A stretch of DNA of 64,000 bases, taken from Cyclobacterium xiamenense. Lineage in GTDB: Bacteria > Bacteroidota > Bacteroidia > Cytophagales > Cyclobacteriaceae. Location: positions 27,763 to 91,762 of the forward strand of contig NZ_WIOK01000023.1 of assembly GCF_009467825.1 (NCBI RefSeq), given 5' to 3'. Below the pieces are notes generated by a model. The model was not told the DNA's origin. It saw only the letters and a program-made list of their open reading frames with translations, and ran no database searches. The stretch's first letter is position 1. The number at the start of each line of letters is the position of its first letter. Shown here piece after piece: positions 55,001-63,387 of this stretch. The translations under genes and the position numbers were made by a program.

Positions 55001-55103
55001 GAAACCCTGTTTCATCGGTCACCTTCCCAATGATTTCATTGGACTGCGCCCAGCCGCTAAGGGACAGGAGCATGGTTACATAAAGTACAAAAACATGTTT
55101 CAT
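52023..55103 (-). CDS. SusC/RagA-family TonB-dependent transporter
   Basis: 1026 residues. Signal peptide (LYVTMLLSLSGWAQ), then a carboxypeptidase-regulatory-like domain (GKVTDETGFPLPGVSILKVGSSSGTVTDIDGNFSI), the TonB box region LDEVVVIGYGASSKRELTGAT, the plug domain (QALQGKLAGVNISTNSGAPGG, IRIRGIGTFGDNDPLVLVDG) and a 22-strand beta-barrel ending in the outer-membrane C-terminal Phe. It imports oligosaccharides, here probably beta-1,3-glucan products, across the outer membrane. No N-terminal signalling domain, so no anti-sigma control. First gene of the operon. Confidence 0.95.
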   Translation of the reverse strand: MKHVFVLYVTMLLSLSGWAQSNEIIGKVTDETGFPLPGVSILKVGSSSGTVTDIDGNFSIRAEPGEQLQFSYLGFKSQTLTVENSNDLSVTLQEDVSNLDEVVVIGYGASSKRELTGATSQVKGEAIEKMNMPRVDQALQGKLAGVNISTNSGAPGGTSNIRIRGIGTFGDNDPLVLVDGVIYDAAGLNAFNPNDIESVNVLKDGTAGIYGVRAANGVILIETKKGTLGSKPQLDLSGYYGVQETARKLDLLNAREYAILKNEAFAAGGQALPFANVELGEGTNWQDAVFQQAPIQEYNLTMTGGSEKTSYSIGGSYFAQDGIVGGAKANFERYNARINFTTQVAPKLKFTNVLLFTHEESSGLPQGGIGSVLYNTVNAYPTEPLRVGDRYSYLENVNDIINPLAQMENTYNNNYVNKLVGKEELEYTINEQFTWTGRAGYNFAMVDAKAFNPLVWYGPGKFANSARNANLDPVLVDVGELEIERGASVFESRNTFLDYNLETYLNYDRTFAQLHRVKGMVGLSLVGNRSEGLNGTGFNIPNNDLAFADISANQAPGGFLNNTGSFQSRQRLTSAFVRAEYDYKKRYLFSAILRRDGSTNFGPNNRIGYFPAISGAWVLSDEPFFNVNGIDFMKLRASFGVSGNDQIGLFRYRGLLNGSATYVFNDLIVNGAAIGNTSNPDLKWETTYQTNIGLDFSLFGNLDFTANYFVKNTKDLLFQPDVSALLGAYGPGGSPPVINAGDVMNRGIELELGYATARSEGVNFSVDYNLTLLKNEVTAVPLGFEFIPGAPFSVGGNVASRFEKGFPVGYFIGYQTDGIFQSTEEIASNPVDQPGAQPGDFRFVDQNGDGIINFGDDSDRTDLGSPIPDMTMGLNLSVDYKGFDIGANAYAALGQEIIRNYERQQPFANQLAYNLNRWTGAGSTNEFPRLTTGATRNTVFSDFYVEDGSFLRLRNVQVGYTLPGPVSQKIGMNYFRFYLAANNLLTLTRYQGFDPDVGSGNPLFAGVDNGIYPQARTFMAGFTIKF

Positions 55104-55351
55104 ATTATTTGGATTTATTTCGACGGCAATTTCGTACGCGTTTTTTAGTAACGAAAAAATATGGCTACATCAATAGTACTACAAGGCTCCTTTATTGTTT
55201 TCACAAAAACTCTACAGAATGGGTAAAAAAGCGTCTTAAAATTGAAATTGTGGCAGTTTTTGATTTTCACAGAACCTCAATATTTATAAAGGACTAGTAC
55301 ATCACTAAGAAAAAAGCTATATTCACTGATGGGATCAGGCTTGCTCCATAC

Positions 55352-58195
55352 ATGAACCACATTCTCGGCATACTTCTATTCCTAACAGGGGTTACATCCG
55401 GACTGTCTCAGTCGGTGGGCTTGCCCTTTTCCCGGTATTATTCCAGTCAGGAATACCAGGGGGGAATTCAGAATTATGCCATTACCCAGCATGCCAGCGG
55501 CCTACTGTATATTGCAAACAACTATGGATTACTCGTTTACGATGGCACCAGCTGGAGAAGATTTTCACTGCCCAACAGCACCAAGATTCGCCACGTGCAG
55601 GTGGACGAAACTGGTTCCGTGTATGTATCCGGACAGGGGGAATTTGGCGTCTTTTCGGCAGATAGGTTGGGGCAGCTTCGGTTTCAGTCCTTGAAAGACA
55701 GCTTGCCCGAAGCCCTGCAAAATCTGGAGGAAGTATGGAAAGTATACGTCGGTGAGGAGCGTCTCTTTTTCTGTTCAAGTAGCCATATTTTTATATTTGG
55801 TCGGGACCATGCATTTGTCCGGGCCATTGAAAGCGAACCTGGTTTTGATAGTTTTCATTTCAGTAACAACACCTTATTTGTTAACGAAAGAGGACATGGG
55901 CTGCAACAACTTCAGAACGGATCCTTTCAGGTAATCAACGGGAGTTTTGGAGACAAATTGGTAACGGGCCTGTTACCGCACGGGCAAGAAGGGCAGTTGA
56001 TCTTCACCCGGGATAGTGGGGTGTACAGCAGTTCCGGTGAAAGGCTCGAAACCTGGCAGGCCATCCGAAGTCGTACGATCAACGCTGCCTTGCGGCTACG
56101 AAACGGGAGTATCGCAATAGCCACGCAATTGGATGGGCTGTACCTCATGGATCGAAATGGAACCGTACTACTCAAGATGAACCGGGAGAACGGATTGAAT
56201 AACAGCTCTATCATTTCCCTCTTTGAAGATTTGTCCGGCAACCTTTGGCTGGGCCATAACAACGGTCTGAGCCTGATTCAGCTTAGCCTTCCGTTTACGA
56301 AAATTGACCAGTTTTCAGGGCTTAGCGGTACGGGCTATCACGCGCTGGCAGACCAGGGTACCGTCTATTTTGGCACCAACAACGGGGTCTTCGTCAGTGA
56401 AACTGGTAAGGATTCCGGTGTGAGACGCGTCCCAAATTCTACCGGGCAGGTGTATCAACTTAAGCGCCTACAGGGAAAGGTTTTGGTCGCGCATAATGAC
56501 GGGGCTTTTGTGCTGAAGGAAGGAGTTGCGGAACGCATTGAGGGTCCAGAGGGAATTTGGAATTTTCAGTCCCTAAGAAATCATCCCAATTTGCTCCTGT
56601 CCGGTAGCTACTTTGGTCTGCACCTTTTTGAGGTGGATGAAAATACGATCCGGTATCGGAAAAAGATTGCCGGTTTCGATGAATCCAGCCGCATCATTGA
56701 GCAGGACGAAAAGGGAAATATCTGGGTTGCACACGGATACAAAGGCCTGTTTAAGCTGCAATTGGACGAAGGACTGGACCTGTTGCAAGTGGATTATTTC
56801 GGATCCGAGCAAGGTCTGCCTACCGATCTTCTCAACAATGTCTGGAAGGTCAACAACCGACTAGTATTTACCACGGAAGGGGGAATATTTAAATTCAACG
56901 ATACGCGTAATTCCTTTGAACGAGATCCGTTTTTTGCCGATTATTTTGATTCGGGTAGTTTGATCCATTTCATGGCAGAAGACCAGATGGGTAATATTTA
57001 TTTCATTGGCGAAACGGAAACCGGAGTGCTGGAACGAAAAGTAGATGGCAGCTATAGCAAGCATTTTCAGGAATTCAATCCCCTGCTACCGCTGCTCAAT
57101 GACGACTTGCAGAACATCGCTCCCATGCGGGGTAATGAAGTGCTTTTTGCTGCCAATGAAGGCTTTGTTCGGTTTAGCCTGAATGACAACACCTTTTCCC
57201 CGCCGGTTTTCCCAACCTTAATCCGGGCGGCCTACCTTACCGGTGCTTCCGATTCGCTCATTTTCGGGGGCAATGTAGGCGCGCACCTCGATACGAATCC
57301 GGTCGTCATTCCGTACCGGCAAGCCAATCTCCGCGTTGAAAGCAGCAACCCTACGCCCAATAATGAGAAGGATTTACGGTACCAATATTGGTTGGAAGGC
57401 TTTGAAACGGATTTTGGCGAATGGGTGCCGCAGCGGGAAAAAGCGTATACAAACCTTAGAGAAGGAAATTACACCTTTCACGTTCGCAGTAAAAATCTGT
57501 TTGGGGTAATCAGTCCGGAGGCTACTTATTCCTTTCAGGTGTTGCCTCCCTGGTACCGGAGCCGCATGGCCTATTTGATGTATTTTTTCCTGTTGGCCCT
57601 ACTTAGCTTTGTCCTTTACCGAGGCACGGAAAAAAGGTTTCAGCGGAAGACGCAGCAACTAAAAACCGCCTCACAGGAAGCCATCGAGGCGAAGGAGTCG
57701 GAGTTAAAGGTAAGCCGAAAGGAAGTGGAACGACTCAAGACGGAAAGGTTAAAGCAGGAAATTAAAATCCGCGACAAGGAGCTGGCCGCTGCCACCATGC
57801 ATCTCCTAAACAAGAACGGGTTTATCGATCAGATGCGGAATAACCTGAATGCCATTACAAAAAAAAGCAAAAACCAGGAAGTGAAGGCCGAAATCCAGCG
57901 TGTGATCAAGACCATCGAAAAAAACATTGCCGAAGATCGGGATTGGGAGCAGTTTGAAATCCATTTTGACCAGGTGCACGGAGATTTTATGAGCCGGTTC
58001 AAAAAAGCGTACGAAAACCTGAGTCCCCAAGAGATCAAGTTGAGCGCGTACCTGCACATGAATCTTTCCACCAAGGAAATAGCTTACCTGATGAATATTT
58101 CTGTCCGGGGCGTGGAAATTGCCCGGTACCGACTCCGCAAAAAGCTGAATATGGAGCGAAGCGATAACCTGCAGGAATACATTCTTAAATTTTAG
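55352..58195 (+). CDS. Membrane-spanning PUL regulator: beta-propeller, Y_Y_Y and LuxR HTH domains
   Basis: 947 residues. Signal peptide (HILGILLFLTGVTSGLSQ), then about 650 residues of beta-propeller repeats (GLLYIANNYGLLVYDGTSW; EDLSGNLWLGHNNGLSLI; EDQMGNIYFIGE), a Y_Y_Y domain (YQYWLEGFETDFGEWVPQREKAYTNLREGNYTF), one membrane segment (MAYLMYFFLLALLSFVLYRG), a coiled coil (ESELKVSRKEVERLKTERLKQEI) and a C-terminal LuxR-type helix-turn-helix (LSPQEIKLSAYLHMNLSTKEIAYLMNISVRGVEIARYRLRKKLN). No kinase or receiver domain, so the periplasmic sensor acts directly on a cytoplasmic DNA-binding end. It diverges from the SusCD operon and presumably controls it. Confidence 0.9.
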   Translation: MNHILGILLFLTGVTSGLSQSVGLPFSRYYSSQEYQGGIQNYAITQHASGLLYIANNYGLLVYDGTSWRRFSLPNSTKIRHVQVDETGSVYVSGQGEFGVFSADRLGQLRFQSLKDSLPEALQNLEEVWKVYVGEERLFFCSSSHIFIFGRDHAFVRAIESEPGFDSFHFSNNTLFVNERGHGLQQLQNGSFQVINGSFGDKLVTGLLPHGQEGQLIFTRDSGVYSSSGERLETWQAIRSRTINAALRLRNGSIAIATQLDGLYLMDRNGTVLLKMNRENGLNNSSIISLFEDLSGNLWLGHNNGLSLIQLSLPFTKIDQFSGLSGTGYHALADQGTVYFGTNNGVFVSETGKDSGVRRVPNSTGQVYQLKRLQGKVLVAHNDGAFVLKEGVAERIEGPEGIWNFQSLRNHPNLLLSGSYFGLHLFEVDENTIRYRKKIAGFDESSRIIEQDEKGNIWVAHGYKGLFKLQLDEGLDLLQVDYFGSEQGLPTDLLNNVWKVNNRLVFTTEGGIFKFNDTRNSFERDPFFADYFDSGSLIHFMAEDQMGNIYFIGETETGVLERKVDGSYSKHFQEFNPLLPLLNDDLQNIAPMRGNEVLFAANEGFVRFSLNDNTFSPPVFPTLIRAAYLTGASDSLIFGGNVGAHLDTNPVVIPYRQANLRVESSNPTPNNEKDLRYQYWLEGFETDFGEWVPQREKAYTNLREGNYTFHVRSKNLFGVISPEATYSFQVLPPWYRSRMAYLMYFFLLALLSFVLYRGTEKRFQRKTQQLKTASQEAIEAKESELKVSRKEVERLKTERLKQEIKIRDKELAAATMHLLNKNGFIDQMRNNLNAITKKSKNQEVKAEIQRVIKTIEKNIAEDRDWEQFEIHFDQVHGDFMSRFKKAYENLSPQEIKLSAYLHMNLSTKEIAYLMNISVRGVEIARYRLRKKLNMERSDNLQEYILKF

Positions 58196-58660
58196 GGTGG
58201 CATGCGAAAACAGGGGAATTTTCCGTGTATGCTAAAATTAGCTTGACGATTTTTTGTACCACTCCGCCCTTTTATTTATATGCCCTGCTTTTTTTATATA
58301 GTCGGAAACAAATACCGTGATCCCGATTTTTGGGTTTAAAAAAAGTTAATGCGCGCAATGAGCGCACAGGATTCGCGACGGGAAGGGCCGGGACTATCGT
58401 CGATTTCCGGTTACCGACCAGCCGGGCGTGAAGGCTAGATGTAGCCAATCCGCTGGATTCCTAACCCCTCATCGGTCCAAAATACGAAATCCTGTGGGTA
58501 GGAGAATTTCTTACAAAGCCATCATCAACCCGATCGTCGCTACCGGCAAACCTTGTGCGAACTTTTCCTGAAAACGCCGTGCGTACCCCCCTATTCCGCC
58601 GTTGCTACTGTTGCCTTTGGTTGTCTGTAACTTTCTTACGTATTTCTCCGCAACGGATAA
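58196..58660. other. Intergenic region with no supported gene
   Basis: About 465 bases. The first 150 are A/T-rich, including a run at 58337 and a small hairpin TGCGC-GCAATGA-GCGCA near 58350. The rest has near-average composition and an open minus-strand frame without a start codon that I could not identify. No terminator is evident after the regulator gene. Confidence 0.3.
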
Positions 58661-60085
58661 TCAGGGGAGCACATCCACAATGATTCGCTTGTATCGGGTA
58701 AGGGCGGGGACGCCATCGTCGGTCACTTCCAAGATCAGGTGTAGCTCGCCGGTTTTACCCGGCTGCGGAACGACAAAATGGGCCAGGGGTTGGTCGGCAT
58801 CGGTGATGGTCAGCGGAGTAGCCGTGCGGCCGTTGGAAAGGGTAAATTCTCCTGGCTCTCCATACAGGTACCAGCGAAAATGCAGGTTGTCTCCATCGGG
58901 ATCAGTGCTTGAGGCCGCGTTCAGCTCAATCCGATCGCCAACCGTTGCCTCCATGCGCTCCTCCATGTCCAACCGGGGTACCGGAGGGTGGTTGGCTTCC
59001 GAATAGCTTTTGATGGTCCAATCCATTCTGGCAGAAAAGTCGTTTTGAAAAGCCTGCCTCCATCGGAAGATGGTGGCTTTGTTGCTGGTGTGCCAGGCCC
59101 CGTCCGCGCCCAGTACCTCATCCATGGCATCGGTCCAGAGCGGGCGGGTTTCGGGTTCGGAAAACCAGGACTCCATTCGCGGCTGGTAATGTTCATAGCG
59201 TCCGCCCCAGCTGCCCCAATCGGGACGCTCCGGATTGCCCAGGCCATTGGGAATCAGGTACAAGAAGCTTGGCGAATCTCCTTCCATCAAATATTCGGTA
59301 ATGGGGTATTCGGCACCCAGGGGTCCCTTGCTTCGAATGTGTTCGTCCAGCCAGGGATTGTCTACGATTTCAAAGTCTCCCCCAGCAAACCTGCCGTGAA
59401 ACTTGTCTCCGCTGATGCCGGACCAGGTACCAAAATGATAGGCTCCCAGGCTGTGTACACCGGGGCTGACGATGTAAAACAAGTCCGGAAAGTTTTTTCG
59501 TAGCCAGGGACCACTGTCGTCCTGATCGGAAATCGCATACACGCGTAGCTTGGCGACGAAGCGACGGAGGGCGTCAGGAGAACGGGTCCGCCGCACCTTC
59601 CAAAGGGCCTGTGCCAGGCAATTGGAGCCACCCCAGACAAGTACCCATAGGGGTCGTGGATCGGACTGGTCCACGGTTTGGATGATCCAATCGGAGCCCG
59701 GGGAATCCATCCCCGGCCCAACCACTTGCATCCCGTACCTGGCTTTGCCTTCTTTTACCAAAGACCGCAGGTAGCTCGCCTCCGGGTAGCCCTTCTCGTG
59801 TTGCTCCAGGTTGTCCCGAACTTTTTCATAGGCATCCAAAATCTCCAGAATGCGCCAGGCTGCTGTTTTATTGGGTTGGTGGCGGGAGGTGGTCGCTACC
59901 AGCCCGGCCACGTCCCATTGGTTGGCATAGGTCAGGAAGCGGACCAGGGACTGGGCATCGTCGGGTTCATTTTCAATGTCGGTAAGTACAAGGACCCGGT
60001 TTTTTACCAGGGTTTCCTGGGCGGTTAGCGTGCCGGTTAGGAGGAGGAAGGTACTGGTCAGGAAATAGATCAATAGCGTTTTCAT
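58661..60085 (-). CDS. Secreted DUF1593 protein with nucleoside-hydrolase-like fold
   Basis: 474 residues. Signal peptide ([19 protein letters not shown]). Residues about 25-300 are DUF1593: [27 protein letters not shown] has the aspartate pattern of the nucleoside-hydrolase fold that holds Ca2+, followed by [28 protein letters not shown] and [18 protein letters not shown]. The C-terminal 90 residues are an Ig-like domain ([28 protein letters not shown]). The family is usually annotated as cellulose-binding or hypothetical; the substrate is unproven, but a glycoside is likely from the fold. A divergent paralogue starts at 60213. Confidence 0.82.
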   Translation of the reverse strand: MKTLLIYFLTSTFLLLTGTLTAQETLVKNRVLVLTDIENEPDDAQSLVRFLTYANQWDVAGLVATTSRHQPNKTAAWRILEILDAYEKVRDNLEQHEKGYPEASYLRSLVKEGKARYGMQVVGPGMDSPGSDWIIQTVDQSDPRPLWVLVWGGSNCLAQALWKVRRTRSPDALRRFVAKLRVYAISDQDDSGPWLRKNFPDLFYIVSPGVHSLGAYHFGTWSGISGDKFHGRFAGGDFEIVDNPWLDEHIRSKGPLGAEYPITEYLMEGDSPSFLYLIPNGLGNPERPDWGSWGGRYEHYQPRMESWFSEPETRPLWTDAMDEVLGADGAWHTSNKATIFRWRQAFQNDFSARMDWTIKSYSEANHPPVPRLDMEERMEATVGDRIELNAASSTDPDGDNLHFRWYLYGEPGEFTLSNGRTATPLTITDADQPLAHFVVPQPGKTGELHLILEVTDDGVPALTRYKRIIVDVLP

Positions 60086-60212
60086 TCCGACAATTTATTA
60101 AAATTTTGCCAATCCGGGTTGCTGCTTTTGTTTTGTTTGTTTTTACTTTTGAGTAACCCGCCGCCCATAGCCGTGGGAACAACGTTTGTAACGACCCAAA
60201 ATAAACCACTGT

Positions 60213-61499
60213 ATGCCTTTTGTTTTTCGATTACCGGGCTTAGTGCTCTGCCTGTTCTTTTTGTTTTCTGGTTCGCTTTTGCCTGCCCAGGAGGTGAAGC
60301 ACCGGATTCTGGTGAGTACGGATGTAGGAGGGACCGATCCGGACGATTTCCAATCGCTGATTCATTTGTTTATGTATGCAGATCAGGTAGCCATCGAAGG
60401 GCTGGTCTCGTCGCCTTTTGGAGCGGGAAGAAAATCAGCGATTTTGGACATGATCGATTTGTACGAGCGAGATTTTCCCCGGCTTGCTGCTCGGGCGAAG
60501 GGCTTCCCGTCTCCCGACTACCTGCGGGAGGTGTCGAAACAGGGAGCACTGGAAAGCGCACCGTATGCAGGCTATGCCCAGTTAACCGAGGGCTCGGACT
60601 GGATTATCCGCTGTGCCCGGAAGCAAACCGAGCAGCCCTTGTGGGTGTTGGTTTGGGGAGGCCTGGAAGACCTGGCCCAGGCACTGCACGACGCTCCCGA
60701 TATTGCAGATAAAATTCGTGTTTACTGGATCGGCGGTCCCAACAAAAAGTGGAGCGTCAACAGCTATGCGTACATCGCCCAAAACCACCCGGACCTGTGG
60801 ATGATCGAAGCCAATGCCACGTATCGGGGCTGGTTCATGGACCCGGAAGCTCCCGCTCATCTCAAAGGAGATGCCTATTATGCCCGTTACATCCAGGGTA
60901 AAGGTGCGATGGGAGAAGCATTTAAGAACTATTACGGGGGTCGAATCAAAATGGGAGACACACCATCCCTGGCCTACCTGCTGCATGGAAGTCCTGCCGA
61001 ACCGGAGGGCGAAAGCTGGGGCGGAAGTTTCGTACGGATCGACCGTAGTTCCCGACAGGTGTTTGCCGGAGCCAGCAGCGCTGCGGATACCGTAGCGGCC
61101 TACGCTACCCTGGAATGGCGGTTTGAAGGGCCGGAGCTAGCCATACCTGCCGACAGCACCTGCTTTCGTATGGAGATTTTGGGCCAGGTTTGGCCGGGCT
61201 ATTACCTGGGTCAGGGGGTTTACGGCATCCGGTATTCCCCCAAGCGAGCCGAAACGGCTAGCTACAAAACGGAAAGTGGGTTTCCCCAACTAAATGGATT
61301 GCAAGGCGGCTACACGAGTACCAATCCCTGGCCGGGCGAAGCCTCCGCTACCGATATGGCGCTTGGGGAGCATTGGTACAGTGACCGTCCGAACCCGGCT
61401 CTGTTTATCGAAGACCAGCAAGGGGCGCAAACCATTGCCAAATTCCGGGAGGAGTTTTTACTCGACTGGGCCAACCGATGGGATTGGCTGTCCGAGTAG
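60213..61499 (+). CDS. Secreted DUF1593 protein, paralogue lacking the C-terminal Ig domain
   Basis: 428 residues. Signal peptide (LPGLVLCLFFLFSGSLLPAQ). DUF1593 core: [86 protein letters not shown] and MGDTPSLAYLLHGSPAEPEGESWGG. The C-terminal part contains a separate beta-rich stretch (EWRFEGPELAIPADSTCFRMEI) and no Ig domain. It diverges from the other DUF1593 gene with a 127-base gap, so both may share regulation. It converges on the CobW gene. Confidence 0.82.
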   Translation: MPFVFRLPGLVLCLFFLFSGSLLPAQEVKHRILVSTDVGGTDPDDFQSLIHLFMYADQVAIEGLVSSPFGAGRKSAILDMIDLYERDFPRLAARAKGFPSPDYLREVSKQGALESAPYAGYAQLTEGSDWIIRCARKQTEQPLWVLVWGGLEDLAQALHDAPDIADKIRVYWIGGPNKKWSVNSYAYIAQNHPDLWMIEANATYRGWFMDPEAPAHLKGDAYYARYIQGKGAMGEAFKNYYGGRIKMGDTPSLAYLLHGSPAEPEGESWGGSFVRIDRSSRQVFAGASSAADTVAAYATLEWRFEGPELAIPADSTCFRMEILGQVWPGYYLGQGVYGIRYSPKRAETASYKTESGFPQLNGLQGGYTSTNPWPGEASATDMALGEHWYSDRPNPALFIEDQQGAQTIAKFREEFLLDWANRWDWLSE

Positions 61500-61519
61500 G
61501 CGACCATCCCTGCAGCAGC

Positions 61520-62710
61520 TTAGATTGGCCAGGGGTCCGGATACGATGGGACTGAATGGGGCAGGACGGAATGGTCCAGGCAATCCCTCAACTCCTGGCT
61601 GATCTCTTCCCGATTTAAATCCTGCCCGATGATTACCAATTCATTCATACGGTCGCCCCAGGTGGTATCCCATTTTTTCTCGATTTCGATGCGGTTTTCC
61701 AGGAACTGCGGATGGAGCAGCCGCTCCTGCGGGGTCGAGGCAGCCAACCATCGGCCAAAGACCTCGGCTTTTAAGGAACCTCCGGCCTGGCTCCAGATGA
61801 GGGCTTGATCGGGCCGGGAAGCCAGCCAAAAAAGGCCTTTGCTACGAATGATGCCGGCAGGCCAACGCTGGTTGACATACTGCCAGAACCGTTCCGGATG
61901 AAATGGACGGGGATCCCGGAAAACGAAGGAGCTAATGCCGTATTCTTCCGTTTCCGGCAGGTGTTCGTTGTTTAGCTCCTTGATCCATCCGGCGGACTGC
62001 TCCGCCCGATCGTAGTCAAACAGCTTGGTGTGAAGAATCTCTTTCGGGTCCACCTGTCCGTAGGAGCTGCGAATGATTCGGGCTTCCGGGTTAAGTTTGC
62101 GCAGCATGCCTTCCAGCAACCTCAATCGCTCCTCCGACACCAGGTCGGTTTTGTTGAGCAGGATCACGTTGGCAAATTCAATCTGATCGGTCAATAGGTT
62201 AACGATTGAGCGCTGATCCTGACTGTCGCCGGTCATCCCGCGGTCCACAATGGTATCTGCGCTCCCAAAATCAGTGAAGAAATTGTAGGCATCGACCACC
62301 GTAACCATGGTATCCAGTTGGCTAACTTCACTCAAGTCGAGCAGCTCTTCACCGGATGCAAATGAAAAAGTCTGGGCTACCGGTATGGGCTCGGAAATTC
62401 CGGTGCTTTCGATAAGCAGGTAGTCAAAGGTATTTTGCCGGGCCAGTTTTTGCACCTCCAGCATCAGGTCTTCCCGCAGGGTGCAACAAATGCATCCATT
62501 GCTCATTTCCACCAGTTTTTCGTCGGTTCGGGAAAGGCTGATTTCATTCGTTACCAGTTGACTATCTACGTTGAGTTCGCTCATATCGTTGACGATCAGG
62601 GCTACCTTCAAGCCTTGTCGGTTATGCAATACGTGCTTGAGTACGGTGGTTTTCCCCGCGCCGAGGAATCCGCTGAGCACCGTTACGGGTAGTTTTTTTA
62701 CGTTTTTCAT
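61520..62710 (-). CDS. CobW/ZNG-family GTPase, putative zinc metallochaperone
   Basis: 396 residues from the ATG at 62710; longer starts would run into merC. GTPase motifs: VTVLSGFLGAGKTTVLKHVL (Walker A), SNGCICCTLREDLM with the CxCC metal-binding motif, YLLIESTGISEP, and VILLNKTDLVSEE for guanine. The CobW C-terminal domain follows (SFVFRDPRPFHPERFWQYV, GIIRSKGLFWLASRPDQALIWSQAGG). ZNG/YjiA/YciC proteins bind zinc and deliver it to client metalloproteins under zinc shortage. Its ATG overlaps the stop codon of the MerC gene (ATGA), and a Zur-box-like palindrome precedes the pair. Confidence 0.9.
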   Translation of the reverse strand: MKNVKKLPVTVLSGFLGAGKTTVLKHVLHNRQGLKVALIVNDMSELNVDSQLVTNEISLSRTDEKLVEMSNGCICCTLREDLMLEVQKLARQNTFDYLLIESTGISEPIPVAQTFSFASGEELLDLSEVSQLDTMVTVVDAYNFFTDFGSADTIVDRGMTGDSQDQRSIVNLLTDQIEFANVILLNKTDLVSEERLRLLEGMLRKLNPEARIIRSSYGQVDPKEILHTKLFDYDRAEQSAGWIKELNNEHLPETEEYGISSFVFRDPRPFHPERFWQYVNQRWPAGIIRSKGLFWLASRPDQALIWSQAGGSLKAEVFGRWLAASTPQERLLHPQFLENRIEIEKKWDTTWGDRMNELVIIGQDLNREEISQELRDCLDHSVLPHSVPSYPDPWPI

Positions 62711-63123
62711 GGGTTCAATTGATTTTTTGGCAGGCGGCAAGAGGTCGCCGATTGCCGGATATGCTTCCAGTTGATCAGGTGTGCGAGCGCGATGCTCAAA
62801 CCGCCTGCGCTGCTCAAGACTGGCTCTCCCCAGGCACTGTGGAAGTAATGACCGCTGCCAATGAGTAGAAATCCCCCGACAACCAGCCACAGAGGCCGAG
62901 TTTTCTGGTGGTATTTGCGATAGCCTTGTGCCATGGCAAGGGAAGCAAACAGAAAACTCAGCAAAATGACGGCCTGTTCGATCGCTGGATTATCCAGAAA
63001 CCGAAGGCCTGTAAGCGGGGCCAGGCTTAGCAGTAAGGGAAGGGCTGCGCAATGTACGGCACATAGCAGGGAGGTGGTGAAACCGACAAAATCTAAATGG
63101 AATCCGATAAAATGACTTTTCAT
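62707..63123 (-). CDS. MerC-domain membrane protein
   Basis: 138 residues from the ATG at 63123. Four membrane segments can be placed: DFVGFTTSLLCAVHCAALPLLLSLAPL, AIEQAVILLSFLFASLAMAQ, LWLVVGGFLLIGSGHYF and SSAGGLSIALAHLINW. SLLCAVHC has the CxxxC-type metal-binding Cys pair of MerC. In this setting a mercury role is unlikely: no MerR, MerT or MerP is nearby, and the link to CobW plus a Zur-box-like element points to zinc transport or sensing. It overlaps the CobW gene by four bases. Confidence 0.85.
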   Translation of the reverse strand: MKSHFIGFHLDFVGFTTSLLCAVHCAALPLLLSLAPLTGLRFLDNPAIEQAVILLSFLFASLAMAQGYRKYHQKTRPLWLVVGGFLLIGSGHYFHSAWGEPVLSSAGGLSIALAHLINWKHIRQSATSCRLPKNQLNP

Positions 63124-63153
63124 AGCAGTACGTCTCAACATGCAACAGGAATG

Positions 63154-63195
63154 CAAAACTACTGCTTTTTATTTAAAATGCAACAAAGTTGCGTT
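63154..63195 (-). promoter_or_regulatory. Zur-box-like operator over the merC-cobW promoter
   Basis: TGCAACAAAGTTGCG (63179..63193) is the centre of a palindrome AATGCAAC-AAA-GTTGCGTT, with one asymmetric position. On the minus strand, TAGTTTTG (63154..63161) fits the Bacteroidota -7 box, and TTG inside the palindrome lies 19 bases upstream of it as -33 element, so the operator covers the promoter. TGCAA-centred repeats of this kind are predicted Zur sites in Bacteroidota; the zinc regulator itself is not in the window. Confidence 0.65.
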
Positions 63196-63387
63196 TATAG
63201 ATTTGTAAAGGTAAGCGTGCTACTAAAAAAGGCGCTAGCACAGCGATCGGCAGGTAGTTGAGCGGGAATAGCAGCAGTTTTTTGGTTGGATTGGCTTGTT
63301 CGGCAGCAATCAACGGATGCAGGGCGAGAGAAGGAAGGGCAAGAAACCGAAGCGATCCCGATGTTTTTGTGCGGCTGCGAGGGTTAG
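63196..63387. other. Intergenic gap, no gene
   Basis: About 190 bases between the zinc operator and the end of the phosphodiester glycosidase gene. Nothing supported: no terminator hairpin with a T-run and no ORF with family features. TTTTTT at 63278 is isolated. Confidence 0.3.

Noticed and set aside
58300..58660. Open minus-strand frame without stop in the gap after the sensor-regulator
   Set aside because: No start codon and no recognisable protein pattern.
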